NCBI GenBank assembly: GCA_037447655.1
Contig: JBBHKE010001627.1
Location: 124,829-188,828 of the forward strand
Origin: Zygnema cylindricum
Taxonomy: Eukaryota > Streptophyta > Zygnematophyceae > Zygnematales > Zygnemataceae
Length of the DNA: 64,000 nucleotides
Reading direction: 5' to 3'
Below are positions 34,966 to 45,820 of the stretch, one piece after another. Each line of letters begins with the position of its first letter. Position 1 is the stretch's first letter. The translations under genes were made by a program, and so were the position numbers. Below the pieces are notes generated by a model. That model made no database searches. It was given only the letters and a program-made list of their open reading frames with translations, and was not told the origin of the DNA.

Positions 34966-37900
34966 TTATGGGATGAGAACCGTCGAACCTGTAGTTTTCC
35001 TACTCTCCAAGTATATATGTGCTTTTGCGACTTCAGAAAGAGGATACTTTTGGTCGATCCGAACCTTGAGGATTCCGGCTCCAACGGCCGCAAAGAGCTC
35101 TCCGGCACTTTCAAGCAAATCCTTTCTTTTGCGAGTATAGTCCATTAAGGAAGGACTGGTCAGAAAAAGAGACTTAGAAGCCAATGCCGACAAAGGGATG
35201 GGATCCGGTGGGCCGGAAGCCTCACCATAACTGATGAGATAGCCCAGAGGTGCAAGGCACTCTAAAGAACCCTGCATGAGGATTAATGCACGTAGTGAAG
35301 TATTAGTGAGGGAGAATGTACTTGATGAGATGTCAGAGAGGGAGAATGTATTCAATAAAATGTGAGTGAGAAAGATGGAGACTTGTAACCAATAAAACTT
35401 ACCGTTGCTGCTTTGATTCTAACCTATAATTAGATTTATCGAAACGCGCGATGGTAAACCATCTGATTACATGGTAAGGAGAAAAGGAAAACCGCAAAAC
35501 AAAGGTGAAAAATGACACACAAGATCAAATAAACAAAAAATAAACGGCCACCGCCAAAAGGACAAACAAAAGAATGCTGTAACAGTCTCGAATAGGCTGA
35601 AACGTCGAAGACGAAACAAATAGCCTTATCAAAACCAATAATACTGTGTGATTTTACCAAAACACATTCTTCTTTTCAGTATAATGGATGCAATTAATTC
35701 GTCGCTTTTTCACTTGGCACTTGCTATGATTACAGGAGCATATGTGCTTTAATTTATTAAATGACACGGAAACTCATTCTGGCATCTAGATATTTTACAA
35801 CAACCAGTTGAAACTTTACATCCATGCGGCATTGACAGTTCACAAAACCCGAGCGTCGACTAACAACCTCGAAAAGAAAACCACATCTTAAGAAAAAATA
35901 GCAATCTCAATACTAAAACAATTGATTACCTGAAGAGTGTCTTTTCCAACAGAGTCGTACACAACCGCCACTCCTTCACCTCCTGTGATCTCCTTCACTT
36001 TCTCCACAAAGTTTTCTTTCCGATAAAAAATGACATGATCAGCTCCGTCTTCTTTTGCTTGCTTTCCTTTCTCTTCTGTAGAGACTGTACCGATTACAGT
36101 CGCCCCAAGAGCCTTTCCCCATTGGCAGAGAAGAGAACCAACTCCTCCAGCTGCTGCATGAACCAATATAGTGTGGCCTGGTTGAACCTGCATACTCCAT
36201 CAACACTATCGTAAGAAAACCCTAAAAAACCGGATCTTGTCACATAACCTGTTTAAAAACAGTGAGGCAAACAATTGTATGAACAGATATAGTCTGCCCT
36301 GGTTGAACCTGGGAACTCCACAGGCCCCATTGTCAGATAAACAAAAACGTATTTGACCATATGCCGTCCAAAATTCAGTTTTTTACATAGGACATCCTTA
36401 GAGAGCTGTAAACAGTCATGAATTTACTGCATTTGAGGTCTGTGCCACTTTTCTCCATGGAAAAATAGAGAAGCTGTTGATACAGTAAACAACCTAATAA
36501 AACCCATCGGAATCTTCGTCAAAGAACAAATTTTCCACCAACTTTTGCACTCACCTTAAAAGTACGACGCAGAAGATACTGTGCAGTCATGCCCTTCAAT
36601 AACATGGCTGCCGCTACCTCATCACTAATATTGGCAGGTATAGGAATGAGTTTTTCTGCATCTATGAGACGCTCTTGAGAATATGCCCCAAAGGGACTTC
36701 CAGCATAACCGACTCGATCTCCCACAACCCGGCCAGTCAGTCCAGATCCCACTGCAGTCACAACTCCAACAGCTTCAAAACCTGCAAAGGATAAACCAAG
36801 TTATAAGTTAAAGTTCTAATGACACTTGCAAAAAAAGTGTTCCCTAGCTGACCAATAATGAATGGAGAGAAAAGAGGACATGTTGAAGGAGCTTGACAAA
36901 TTTCAAGACAAATTGAATGTACAGATGGTAGCTGCTCGCTTCTTTCAATACATTGTGATCTTTGACTTTGAGTTTTGAATCTTCGACAGCAAAGATTGAC
37001 ATCTGATTACATATAAAATAATAGCTACACTGGCTTCAGCAAAAAGACAACATGCAAAAGTGATGGTCGTGGGATTCTCCAAGTCTGTTGACCATTAAAT
37101 CTGTGACATTATGGGTACGCTTCACCTGAGATTCAGTTGATTAAAGTCATTGATGTTCTTCTTACATACTTTAGTCCATTTGAATCAGCTGATAAAGAAG
37201 ATGCTTCTGCAGTCAATTCTTCACAAAACCGAGCCAGACTGGCCCAGGCTTAATTGAAGTTACACTCCAAAAAGGAGACTCGTTGATGTTTGTCACAGAG
37301 TGAAGAATTGTTGTTTCCTCCCAAGACAGCCACACTAAGGTACACTGCTTATCATTTTAATAACACTATTCGGTTGCAATTTTTTTTGACTAAAACTTAC
37401 AAAATAGTGTTAAATAACACTATTAGAGGGAATGGGTCACAAATCGCCATGTCTCGTTAAATTAGTATCATACATTCTACCTCCGCATTTACACAAAATA
37501 TTCCTTTCCACTTAGAGCGATGGGCCCTGTCGTGCTTTGCAAATACTTGCCTGGAACCAATGGGAAAAAGGGTGGCTTGAAAAATCCTGTTCGAAAATAG
37601 ACATCGATGTAATTGAGACCGATAGCAGTTTGCCGAATCTTCACTTGACCAGGTCCAGGCTCTCCAACTTCAACGTCCTCCCATCTCAGTACCTGTGCAG
37701 AGAAATGAAAAAGCCTTCACTTAGAAAAAAAAAAACTTCTTATAATGCATGAACACACTTATTCCTCAAATTCATATGAATGTAAAAAAAGAAAGGGACT
37801 CAAGACCGGTTGGCTCTTTTGCCATATTTTGTATTAAGACAATATATTCACCATTTTAGATCAATGTGCTCATTTTCGGATGTTCTTGTTTCCACCAATG

Positions 37901-38113
37901 ATCTTAAAGAAGCATTGAATTTTCATTAGCCTTACAAAAAAGTTAATCAAAAAGGGAAAAAAAAAGTAAAGCAGCTGACAGACCACAATGTACGTAACAT
38001 GAAAGCATGTAAATGTAAAATTATGCTTTATTAAGAAATTTAATTCCATTTAAATGAACTTTTTCTTATACCTCTGGCCCTCCTGTCTCGTAAACTTTAA
38101 TTGCTTTGGGCAT
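34966..38113 (-). CDS. NADPH:quinone oxidoreductase, zeta-crystallin type
   Basis: A 324-aa medium-chain dehydrogenase/reductase lacking zinc ligands, from five exons, all in frame: 38113-38072, 37692-37551, 36781-36555, 36187-35930, 35271-34966. It begins MPKAIKVYETGGPE, like plant and bacterial QOR. Typical landmarks are GLNYIDVYFRTG, PGFEAVGVVTAVG, LLKGMTAQYLLRR, HAAAGGVGSLLCQWGKALGA (nucleotide-binding loop), GTVSTEEK (NADPH phosphate region), VVYDSVGKDT and the C-terminal GSTVLIP. Such enzymes reduce quinones, often by one electron, in the cytosol; no targeting peptide is seen. Introns 1, 3 and 4 are GT-AG, but intron 2 (37550-36782) starts GCAAGT, a GC-AG intron; no GT nearby would keep the frame and the PGFEAVG motif. 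Intron 3 holds a decayed copy of the exon-4 start. The gene looks intact. Confidence 0.94.
36235..36330 (-). repeat. Decayed copy of reductase exon-4 start inside intron 3
   Basis: On the plus strand, ATATAGTCTGCCCTGGTTGA at about 36288 mirrors ATATAGTGTGGCCTGGTTGA at about 36167, the start of exon 4 with its acceptor. Similarity covers roughly 70-80 bp. The copy lacks a good acceptor (GGAACTCC replaces GCATACTCC) and appears unused. Confidence 0.55.
36782..37550 (-). other. GC-AG intron in the quinone reductase gene
   Basis: Exon 2 ends CCAG and the intron begins GCAAGT, the usual context of rare GC donors; it ends with TTTGCAG. The split glycine codon G/GT gives the conserved PGFEAVG. It also carries an AATAACACTATT palindromic patch near 37350-37430. 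Confidence 0.8.
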
Positions 38114-38874
38114 TGTTTGTACGGAAATCGTCTTCAGAGAATTTTAAATAAAAACTACAAAAATTTAAAACCTAAAACCTAAAATTTCTTGATGAAAAAT
38201 ACGTCTTCTTGGTGTGAATGTATCTGAAGCAAATGTAAAAAAGATTAGTTCTCCAAACGAGGCTCTGTAGAAAGGTAAATCATCAAAATGTTCTTTAAAA
38301 TGCTTCCCGATAACACAACCGTACAACTGTATCTTGCCGTCAACTGTTTCACTTCATGGTCTTAGTTTTCAAAAAAAATGTCCTTTCGTAACAAATTTCC
38401 TAAGCTTTTGGCTTATGTTGAAAAAAAAAAAAAAAAAGCGCTTTAGACGAATTTTTCTGCGCAATTTTTTATGTTTTTTACAAAAAGCAGCAACTTATAT
38501 TTCTACAATCTACTCCTTTCCTCCTTTCCTCCTTTCCTCCTTTCCTCCTTTCCTCCTTTCAGCAATGTACTAGCTTGTACTCCAGTCGTAGCCTCTTAAA
38601 TTTTGATGGCCCTCTTTGTTTCACAGTTCAAAACTTGGTATGCTACATTCGTATTATACGCTTTTGAGTAAAACTCGCACCAGATTTACGTACGATATGA
38701 ATTTTCCACGTCAGTCCCAAAAGACAAAGTTTTGGAGGGAACTTCGGCGAAACCGTGCGAGTTAACGAAACGTACGCACGATTTTTTCTGCCGTATTCCT
38801 CAACGCAAGCGTTGTCTTTCTCTGATAAATTCTGTGAATTGCTAACCGCAGAGAATTTTTGCTGCGCGCAGGTA
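38114..38874. other. Upstream region of the quinone reductase gene
   Basis: AT-rich sequence with a poly-A run at 38421 and a short CCTTTCCT tandem repeat at 38513-38562. It should hold the reductase promoter. I see no clear TATA or other element. Confidence 0.5.
38513..38562. repeat. (CTCCTTTC)n microsatellite
   Basis: Six consecutive copies of TCCTTTCC-type octamers, about 400 bp upstream of the reductase start. Confidence 0.85.
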
Positions 38875-39026
38875 CACCGTGAATCGCTATTAGCGTTCAT
38901 GACTCTATTTGAGGTACAATTCTCAAATGGAATTAATGATTCTAAATGTTTCTAAAACGTTATTTGAGGTACCCCATTAAATAGGGTTCATAACTCTAAT
39001 ATGGTGCCATTTTAAATAGGGTGGTG
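38875..39026. mobile_element. MITE-like element, copy G
   Basis: A 152-bp unit between two TA dinucleotides. The left end CACCGTGAATCGCTATTAGC is a perfect family terminus. The right end (complement CACCACCCTATTTAAAATGG) resembles the right end of copy E. It contains a duplicated TTTGAGGTAC motif. Confidence 0.6.
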
Positions 39027-39262
39027 TACAGACTGTCAGAGACGTACTATTCCGTACTATTTCAAGTAGAAAAGTACAGAAAAAATATTCACGATGTCCC
39101 GTAGTCGCGCTAACATGTAATTGCGTAAATATTTTCCGGCATACGCGGATGTCAAAAAAACGCGACGGCGTACGATTTGAACAATTTCGTACATGCTAAT
39201 ATTTTAGTGTGGATATATTATGCGCCGAAAACTTTTACAAAGCAGTTTACAAATTAGAGTTA

Positions 39263-39560
39263 GGGTAACCTTCCATCAGGCGTTCCCAGTAATCGTACGA
39301 ACACGTTTACTGGGAGTAAAATTTGTAGCACCCTTCCATCAGGTCGTGCCAGTGAATGAGGTGTTAGATTGCGATTGGTACCACGTCCGTACTACGCCGT
39401 ACCTCTTATTTTATTTTTTGCGTGAACAACATTACATAGAATCTTGCCAATACTCTTCAAAAGTCTGGGAGGTAACAATGACCGTTGGATATTTTTTCGC
39501 GAAGCATTTGCGTGGTTCACACTTGAAAAAGGAGAAAACGCTATGGTATGAAAACGGTAC
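39263..39560 (+). mobile_element. Partial PIF/Harbinger-like element (left part)
   Basis: Begins GGGTAACCTTCCATCAGGCG after TTA and stays recognisably similar for about 300 bp to the left part of the complete element at 42620 (shared words GAATCTTGCC, ATACTCT, GAGGTAA, AATGRCCGT). No matching right terminus was found; the right side runs into other repeats. The ACCCTTCCATCAGG motif recurs at about 39328, so the left terminus may be duplicated. Confidence 0.55.
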
Positions 39561-39595
39561 TATTTTTTGTCCGCCGTGAACTGGCACGTGACGCT

Positions 39596-39757
39596 AGCCT
39601 ACGTCAACTAGCGTGTCGTGATACGAGCCACTTGCTCGTACGAAAAAGGAAACGCTTAGCGGACATGATATGTACGAATCCTTCCAAACCAAAATGTATG
39701 CCACGCAAGCGTTTGTACAGACCGTAAATAACCGCGAAGGAACTTTGGACATGCCCT
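39596..39757. repeat. Left arm of a distant inverted repeat
   Basis: Its reverse complement matches 43893-44018 and, beyond an inserted LTR, 44965-44990. Shared strings include GTCTGTACAAACGCTTGCG, ATATCATGTCCGC and TATCACGACACGCTA. The arms enclose the palindrome, satellite and Harbinger-like element, about 4.1 kb. Confidence 0.6.
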
Positions 39758-39759
39758 TT

Positions 39760-40587
39760 ATTTTCTTTTTCCATCGGTGTATTTATTTTTGACGTCACGT
39801 GTTCTCTTATGTGATTGGTCCCCTAGTTTGTTCATAAGTTTGCGACGGAATGAATTCTTGTAGGGTTCACGTCCGTGCGCTTCGTTTTCGAAATTCTTAA
39901 AAAATGAAAAAGTGCATTCCTAACATGATGTCCGATGGCGGACGGCAGTTGTCGTTTGCTTTACGCAACTGTCAAGTTTTGACGCATATAACTGCATCTT
40001 TTGTCCGCCGCTACGCTCCAAAACGGTTGAAACCAATTGCCCCAACTATCACCGCCGCGTTTTTTGTCATTTTAGGAAATTGGCGTACGGATCCCAAAAT
40101 TTATGACATCATTTTTTCATTTTTCCAAGTGTGAACCACGCAATTCGCTTCGAAAGTTTCTGTAAATGGTGATGTACCACCATTTACAGAAATATTTGAG
40201 CCGCGACACATTTGTACGATGACCTGGTCCGCACATAAATTTTGGGATCCGCACGCCAAATTTCATAAAATGACAAAAAATGCAGCTGTGACAGTTGGGA
40301 CGGTAGGTTTCGACCGTTTTGGAGCGTAGCGGTCGACAAAAGATGCAGTTTTATGCGTCAAAACTCGACAGTTGCGTATAACAAACGACAACTGCCGTCC
40401 GACATCGGACATGATGTTCGGAATACACCTTTTTCGTTTTTTTAGAATTACGAAAACGAAGCGCACGGACGTGAACCGTACAAGACTTCATTCCCTCGGA
40501 AACTTATGAACAAACTAGAGCACCAATCAGATAAGAGAACATGTAATGTCAACGAAATAAAAAAAAAACACCGATAGGAAAAAAAAA
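39760..40587. repeat. Long palindrome (foldback element), arms about 400 bp
   Basis: The left arm from about 39760 is mirrored by the right arm ending about 40587, centred near 40172 on TTTCTGTAAATGGTG and its complement. Outer arms (39760-40110 and 40240-40587) are closely similar; the inner 60 bp on each side have diverged. Both arms have a matching open frame of about 65-75 codons (39904-40134 plus; 40263-40466 minus) that share CIPN.MSD.GRQLSF and ASFV.RYAPKR. They match no family I know. Confidence 0.75.
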
Positions 40588-42605
40588 CAAACAAAAACTA
40601 GTAACTGTTCTACTACTAATTATATAGACAAATAACCGTGTTAATGCTAACTAAACACTGTTAATAACTATACTAACACTAATTATACAAACTAACAACT
40701 AAACCAATAGTGTATACAAACTACTAACTATAAAACACTAATTATACATACTAAAACTGTACTGATACTTGTTATACATATTCATAACTGTACTAATATA
40801 ATTTTACATAATAATAATTGTACCAAAACTAATGATACAAACTCATAACTGTACTCACATACTAATAACTTTACTAATACTTGTTATACGTACTAATAGC
40901 TGGACTTATACAGATAATACACAAATAATTAGTATGAATATTTAGTATAAGTTCAGTTATCAGTCTGTATGATTATTAATCAGAACAATTGTTAGTTTGT
41001 ATATTTAGTATTAATACAATGCTTAACCTGCATATCTCGTATTAGTAAAGTTCTTAATCTATATATTTAGTATTACTGTCCTTTGTAGTCTGCATAATTA
41101 GGATTATTATTAGGATTAGTACATTTAATAGTAATGTATAATTAGTATGGACGTTATTGGTAATGCATAATTAGTAATAGACAATTATCAAAAGTATAAT
41201 CATTATTAGACAGTTATAACATTTATAATAAGTATAGCAATAATGGTTGTATACTTAATATAGGTCGAGTTAATTTGTATAATCAATATTGTTTTGCTTA
41301 TTAGTCGGGTAATTAGGATTGTAGAGTTATTAGTCTATATAGTTAGTGTTAGTACAATTACAGCAATGTTTAATTAGTATTAGACACCAATGTATCCTTC
41401 TATGAGTACTTATACTAGTTAAATAACAAATGTACTACCACTAATTATACATACGAATAAATGTAAAAATACTTATTATACAAAATGTACTTATACTAAT
41501 TGCATGAACTAATAATGTGCTATTGCTAGTTATACAGACCAAGAGCTGTGCAAATAATTATTGTACAGGCTAATAACTATGCTAACACTAATTATACATA
41601 CTAAAAATTGTACTGATATGAATTGTACAGACTTATAACTTATAACTATAGTCTTACTAATAATCCAGACTAATAATAATCCAGACTAATAACTGTGTTA
41701 GTACTAATGATAAAGACGGATAGTAGAAAGAATACTAAGTATACATTATTCAAAATTGCTAATTATATATTACTAACCATTGTACCAACACTAATTATAC
41801 ATTCCTAAAAATTCTACTAACACTAATTACACAGAGTGAAAACTGTATTAACACTAATTATAAAGACTAGTAACTTTACTTATACTAATTATTTATACAA
41901 ATAAGCTTATAAAGACTAGTAACTTTACTTATACTAATTATTTATACAAATAAGCATGTCAATACTAGTTATACATACTAGTAACTGTACTAATACTTAC
42001 TTTACAGACTAATAACTGTACAAATACTGATTACACTAACTCATTAATGTACTAGTACTGATTCTACATACAAATAACTGTACTTATACTATTTATACTA
42101 ATTATAGAGACCAAAAATCGAGTAAATACTAATTATACGGACGAATAACTGTACAAGTAATGATTATATAATGATTGTACTGATACTGATTATACATAAC
42201 TAAAAATTGTCTTAATACTAATTATACAGTATTAGAAGTGCGCTAATACCAATTATATGGACTAATAAATGTGTGCACGCTAATTATACGAACTAAAATT
42301 TGTTAAGACTAATTTTACAAACTAATATATGTTTTAATACTAACTATACAAACACTGATTATTTAGAGTAATAATTGTGTTAATACCAATTATACAGACT
42401 AATAACAATACTAATACCCGTTATAAATTACTAATAACCGTAGTAACTCGAATTATACAGACAAATTGTACTAATAATAATAACACAGACTACTAATACT
42501 AATAACACAGACTAAAAACTGTACTAATATTAATTATACACACTTATAACTGTTTTAAACTAATTTTACAATAACTTTCTCGATACTAATTTTGTACTAA
42601 AAACT
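40588..42605. repeat. AT-rich degenerate satellite with inverted central block
   Basis: About 2 kb of imperfect units of roughly 28-34 bp built on ACTAATTATACAGACTAATA and AACTGTACTAATA. From about 40920 to 41395 the same words occur as reverse complements (TTAGTATTAGTACAGTTAT-like), then the first polarity returns. No coding potential. A perfect 47-bp duplication with 49-bp period lies at 41860-41955. Confidence 0.75.
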
Positions 42606-42619
42606 AAACCGATAGTAAG

Positions 42620-43855
42620 GGTGACGTTCCATCAGGCGAAAAGTGGCGTAGTTTACGGAAATCCGCGACTCTTCGTACTGAATTGTACCGCCTATTTTGT
42701 TTTTATACGGAACACAACATAACAGAGAATCTTGCCGATACTCTCTGAAGGTCTTAGAGGTAATAATGGCCGTCGGAAGTTCATCTGTGAGGAGTTCGCT
42801 TCATTTTTTTTTCTGTAACTGTCAACCGACCTCGAGGAAAAAAAAATCGTGACACACTAGGCGATTAAGCTACGTGTAATGATGGAAAACCAACAAAAAA
42901 TCTTAAGATTTGCACATGACAAGCGCTTTCCAAAATACAACCGAAAATAAAAACGAAATTTCGTAACATTCCTTCGTCGCGCTAACGCTATTATCGGTAA
43001 CTTTTGTTCGTCACACTATTTCTCTCAAAGGACTTTCGTTATGTTCGAAAACAAAAACCCTAAAAAATGAAATGGCGTACAGACTGGCGTCTACAAAAAG
43101 TATACAAGTTTTGTCGTATGATTACTTCGTACACAGGTACATGGTACGAAAGTGAGGATTTTAAGCATAGTTCAAAAGTAGGTGCTTTTATGATAGGCCT
43201 TTGGTAGGCGCACAAAACTTGGCACAAAAATCGTGTAGAGCAGGCATACTGTATGTGTGTGTGTTTGTGCGCACTCTTGTTCGAACGTACGAATATGACG
43301 TATAGTCATGGTACACCGCACGCCGCTGGACGAAAATTTTCAGCGAACTGACACGGCGTAGGATGAGTTGTGTTATGGGCTTTTCATGTGATCTTCTTAG
43401 ATCACTACTTTGATCAGCGGCCGTCCGATCGTCCAAATCTAACGGTTTAAATAAAAAATACCTCAAAACTCACATAATATTTTTTGTCCGAATGTTTTTC
43501 AAAATTTAGACATGACTTTTAATTCTCTATCGATCGATGTGCAACTCAACATTGTTACTATTTTTTTTCATTTTGGGACCAATACAATATGGGTTTTAAG
43601 TTCATATTATACGTTTTACGTACAATAGGCATATTGTATGGGCCGACTTTCACCTACATTTGAACTAAGATTTGAAGTTAAGCTTGTCGGTGCTTAAAAT
43701 CTAAAAGATATTCAATATCGGATCGTAGCTTGCATGACGCCAATCATTTTAGAACACGTGGCTTATAGACTCTACGTGATGGAACATCGACTCAATCCAC
43801 CCGGTTTGTAGAGTTTGCCGTACAATTACAGAAAACATATGATGGAACTTCACCC
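42620..43855. mobile_element. PIF/Harbinger-like non-autonomous DNA transposon
   Basis: A 1,236-bp element whose ends read GGGTGACGTTCCATCA and, inverted, GGGTGAAGTTCCATCA (15 of 16 identical), flanked on each side by TAA. A 3-bp TWA target duplication and G-rich termini are the hallmark of PIF/Harbinger. No transposase is visible inside; a 92-codon minus-strand frame at 43188-43466 has no recognisable similarity. A partial direct copy lies at 39263. Confidence 0.75.
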
Positions 43856-43892
43856 TAAGTCTATTTTTAGGGCGCCCCATGTTTTATTTTTG

Positions 43893-44018
43893 GGCATGTT
43901 TAAAGTCCCTCCAAGATTATTTTCGGTCTGTACAAACGCTTGCGTGGCAGTGCAGTTTTATTAAGAAGGCTTTGTAGATATCATGTCCGCAAAGAGTTTA
44001 CTTCTCGTACGGACAAGT
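43893..44018. repeat. Right arm of the distant inverted repeat
   Basis: Reverse-complement match to 39596-39757. The match is interrupted at 44018 by an LTR and resumes after it at 44965, which fixes the pre-insertion order. Confidence 0.6.
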
Positions 44019-44964
44019 TGTTGCAAAAGGGTATTTTATCTTCTATCTTTTTTTTTGTTTATGGTTACTCTATAGTTATCATACTTACCGTAGTCACTGA
44101 GAACTAGCAGACATCTATGGTTGTATAACAGGCAGATAAAAAGACAGGCAAAAAACAAAGCCCTTGCTGAAAATAACGTGTCAGCAGTAGGAATTGATCG
44201 TGTGACCTACTACATAATTAGCGTACAGCATACCCATTCGCCTCATCCAATAGGTCTTGATGAAGCGTAACGTTCTTTGTATGTGATAAATATTTAAACA
44301 CTGACGCGACAACACATACGAAACAAAATGAATGTAAAACGTACAATATCGCACGAAATATTGTACCATACGAAACGACATTTAATTGCTTCCGGACATA
44401 TCAAATGTCGTTCGCGATCGACGGCTCGTAGAAGAGCTGAAGTTTTAGAGTGAACATTTGGAATTTTGCAAGCCAATGATGGTGGACGACACGTGGCGTG
44501 ATATGGTTGGACAACGACAATTACGAGGGGAGCAACTACGGTTCAGGAATTGACGACGTCAGCGGAGCGGCCATGCCGTACTATGGTCGTACAAGAAGTA
44601 CAGCGGTACCTAAACCTTTTTGTACCTTGCAGTCATTTGATTTGTTAGGGTACACTAGTAGTAGGTTTATAAAGGGAGCTTAGGACTTAAAAAAAATCAA
44701 GGTAGCCGCCTCTCTCTTGAGAGTGTTTCTGTATTTATAGGCCATCTTTGGCCGGCCATTACTTAATGTTCGAGTGAGCAATTTCAGTGACTTTTTTTGC
44801 TGCGCACTCAGGAGAGTCTAAGCTACACAAAGGTGTAGTTGGTCAGAGTTTTTTGCGTGCGAAGGTGGCACTTATTAATTGCTAAATTCAAAAGTGCAAA
44901 TATTATCCTAGAGGCTTCCTATAAGCTGGACATTCTGTGGACCAATGGAGGTCACAAAATTACA
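44019..44964 (+). mobile_element. Solo copia-type LTR, plus orientation
   Basis: A 946-bp sequence TGTTGC...TTACA that aligns, as reverse complement, to the LTRs of the copia elements downstream (shared GTAGCCGCCTCTCTC, ACACGTGGC, CTACACAAAGGTG). It splits the repeat arm ending at 44018 and is flanked by CAAGT on the left and CGAGT on the right, a near-perfect 5-bp target duplication. There is no internal region. Confidence 0.65.
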
Positions 44965-44988
44965 CGAGTAGCTCATATCACGACACGC

Positions 44989-45125
44989 TACAATTTTGTC
45001 TCCTCCATTAGACTATTGAATTCAGCAAGCCTCTAGATAGCTTTTAACTAACCGACTTTTAGCCCCAACCACTACTGTCCAATAAGAGAAATAGAGAGTC
45101 TAACTGCACCTCTGTGCAACCAAAA
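44989..45125 (-). repeat. Outer end of the copia-2 left LTR (3' LTR), cut by copia-1
   Basis: About 130 bp matching the low-coordinate end of the copia-1 LTR (AAGCCTCTAGATAGCTTTTA). It stops at CTGTGCAAC, and the rest of this LTR resumes at 59793. The exact junction could not be placed to the base. Confidence 0.55.
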
Positions 45126-45133
45126 AGCAATTT

Positions 45134-45295
45134 TGAGTCCCCCATTGGATCACAGAATTCAAGAAGCCTCTAGATAGCTTTTTAGCTAGCCTTCTTTCAA
45201 TTAAGATCAATGTTACCCAAACAGGCAAATAGACAATCTGACTGCACCGCTGTGCAATCTGGACTCCGCTGAGTCCACAGCAAAAAGAATCACTG
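45134..45295 (-). repeat. copia-1 left LTR, outer part
   Basis: Matches 58806-58967 of the right LTR (CATTGGA, AAGCCTCTAGATAGC, GAATCACTG). It is cut at 45295 by the gypsy element and resumes at 53617. Confidence 0.7.
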
Positions 45296-45786
45296 TGTAA
45301 CAGGGTTACAAAATTGGGTACTTAGTGGCTAGGGTTAAGCTGCTATAGTTGCGATTTCAGAGCAGCGCCGTTTCGAATCCAGAGCATCGCAGCTGCGATT
45401 CCAGACCAGCGCAGCATAGCACCACAGCAACTTAGCGGCGTAGCTACTTAGTAGCGCAGCAGCGCAGCATAGCAACGCCGCAGAATGTAGATTGAGCTGT
45501 ATAATTCTAGAAGGATTTGGATAGATCTCGGTTGACCGTGAAGGTCCACGTGTACAGTTGTAAAGTACTAGTTTGACTAGCAGTTAGTTTAAATAGTCCA
45601 GTAGACCTGGTGAATAGATACCTCAAGTAGACCAACACAGCTAGCGCAACCTTGTACTATCTTTCAAGTAATAAAGCGCAACCTTGTCTGTAAGCTCTGT
45701 GTGCTTCTGCTATTGCTACGGGAAGATCCTTGGTGTTATCCGCTGTGCACTGAGCCGTGTTGTGGTGGATTGTCACCTCTTTTATA
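45296..45786 (+). repeat. Gypsy 5' LTR
   Basis: 491 bp starting TGTAACAGGGTTAC and ending TTTTATA directly before the primer site. The 3' LTR minus its insert is 472 bp; a 22-bp and a 3-bp indel explain the difference exactly. The first 200 bp are packed with GCGCAGCA/CGCAGC words. Confidence 0.9.
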
Positions 45787-45787
45787 T

Positions 45788-45799
45788 TGGTATCGGAGC
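45788..45799 (+). promoter_or_regulatory. Gypsy primer binding site (initiator Met tRNA)
   Basis: TGGTATCGGAGC differs by one base from TGGTATCAGAGC, the complement of the 3' end of plant initiator-Met tRNA used by many plant retrotransposons. It starts one base after the 5' LTR. Confidence 0.88.
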
Positions 45800-45820
45800 T
45801 CTTACCCGTGACTCGACAAC

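Noticed and set aside
37343-37500. Another MITE in reductase intron 2 (TACACTGCTTATCATTTT...)
   Set aside because: A terminus-like left end is visible, but no matching right end followed by TA could be found.
43188-43466. 92-codon minus-strand frame in the Harbinger-like element as transposase remnant
   Set aside because: I see no DDE, Myb or other motif; its length is plausible by chance.
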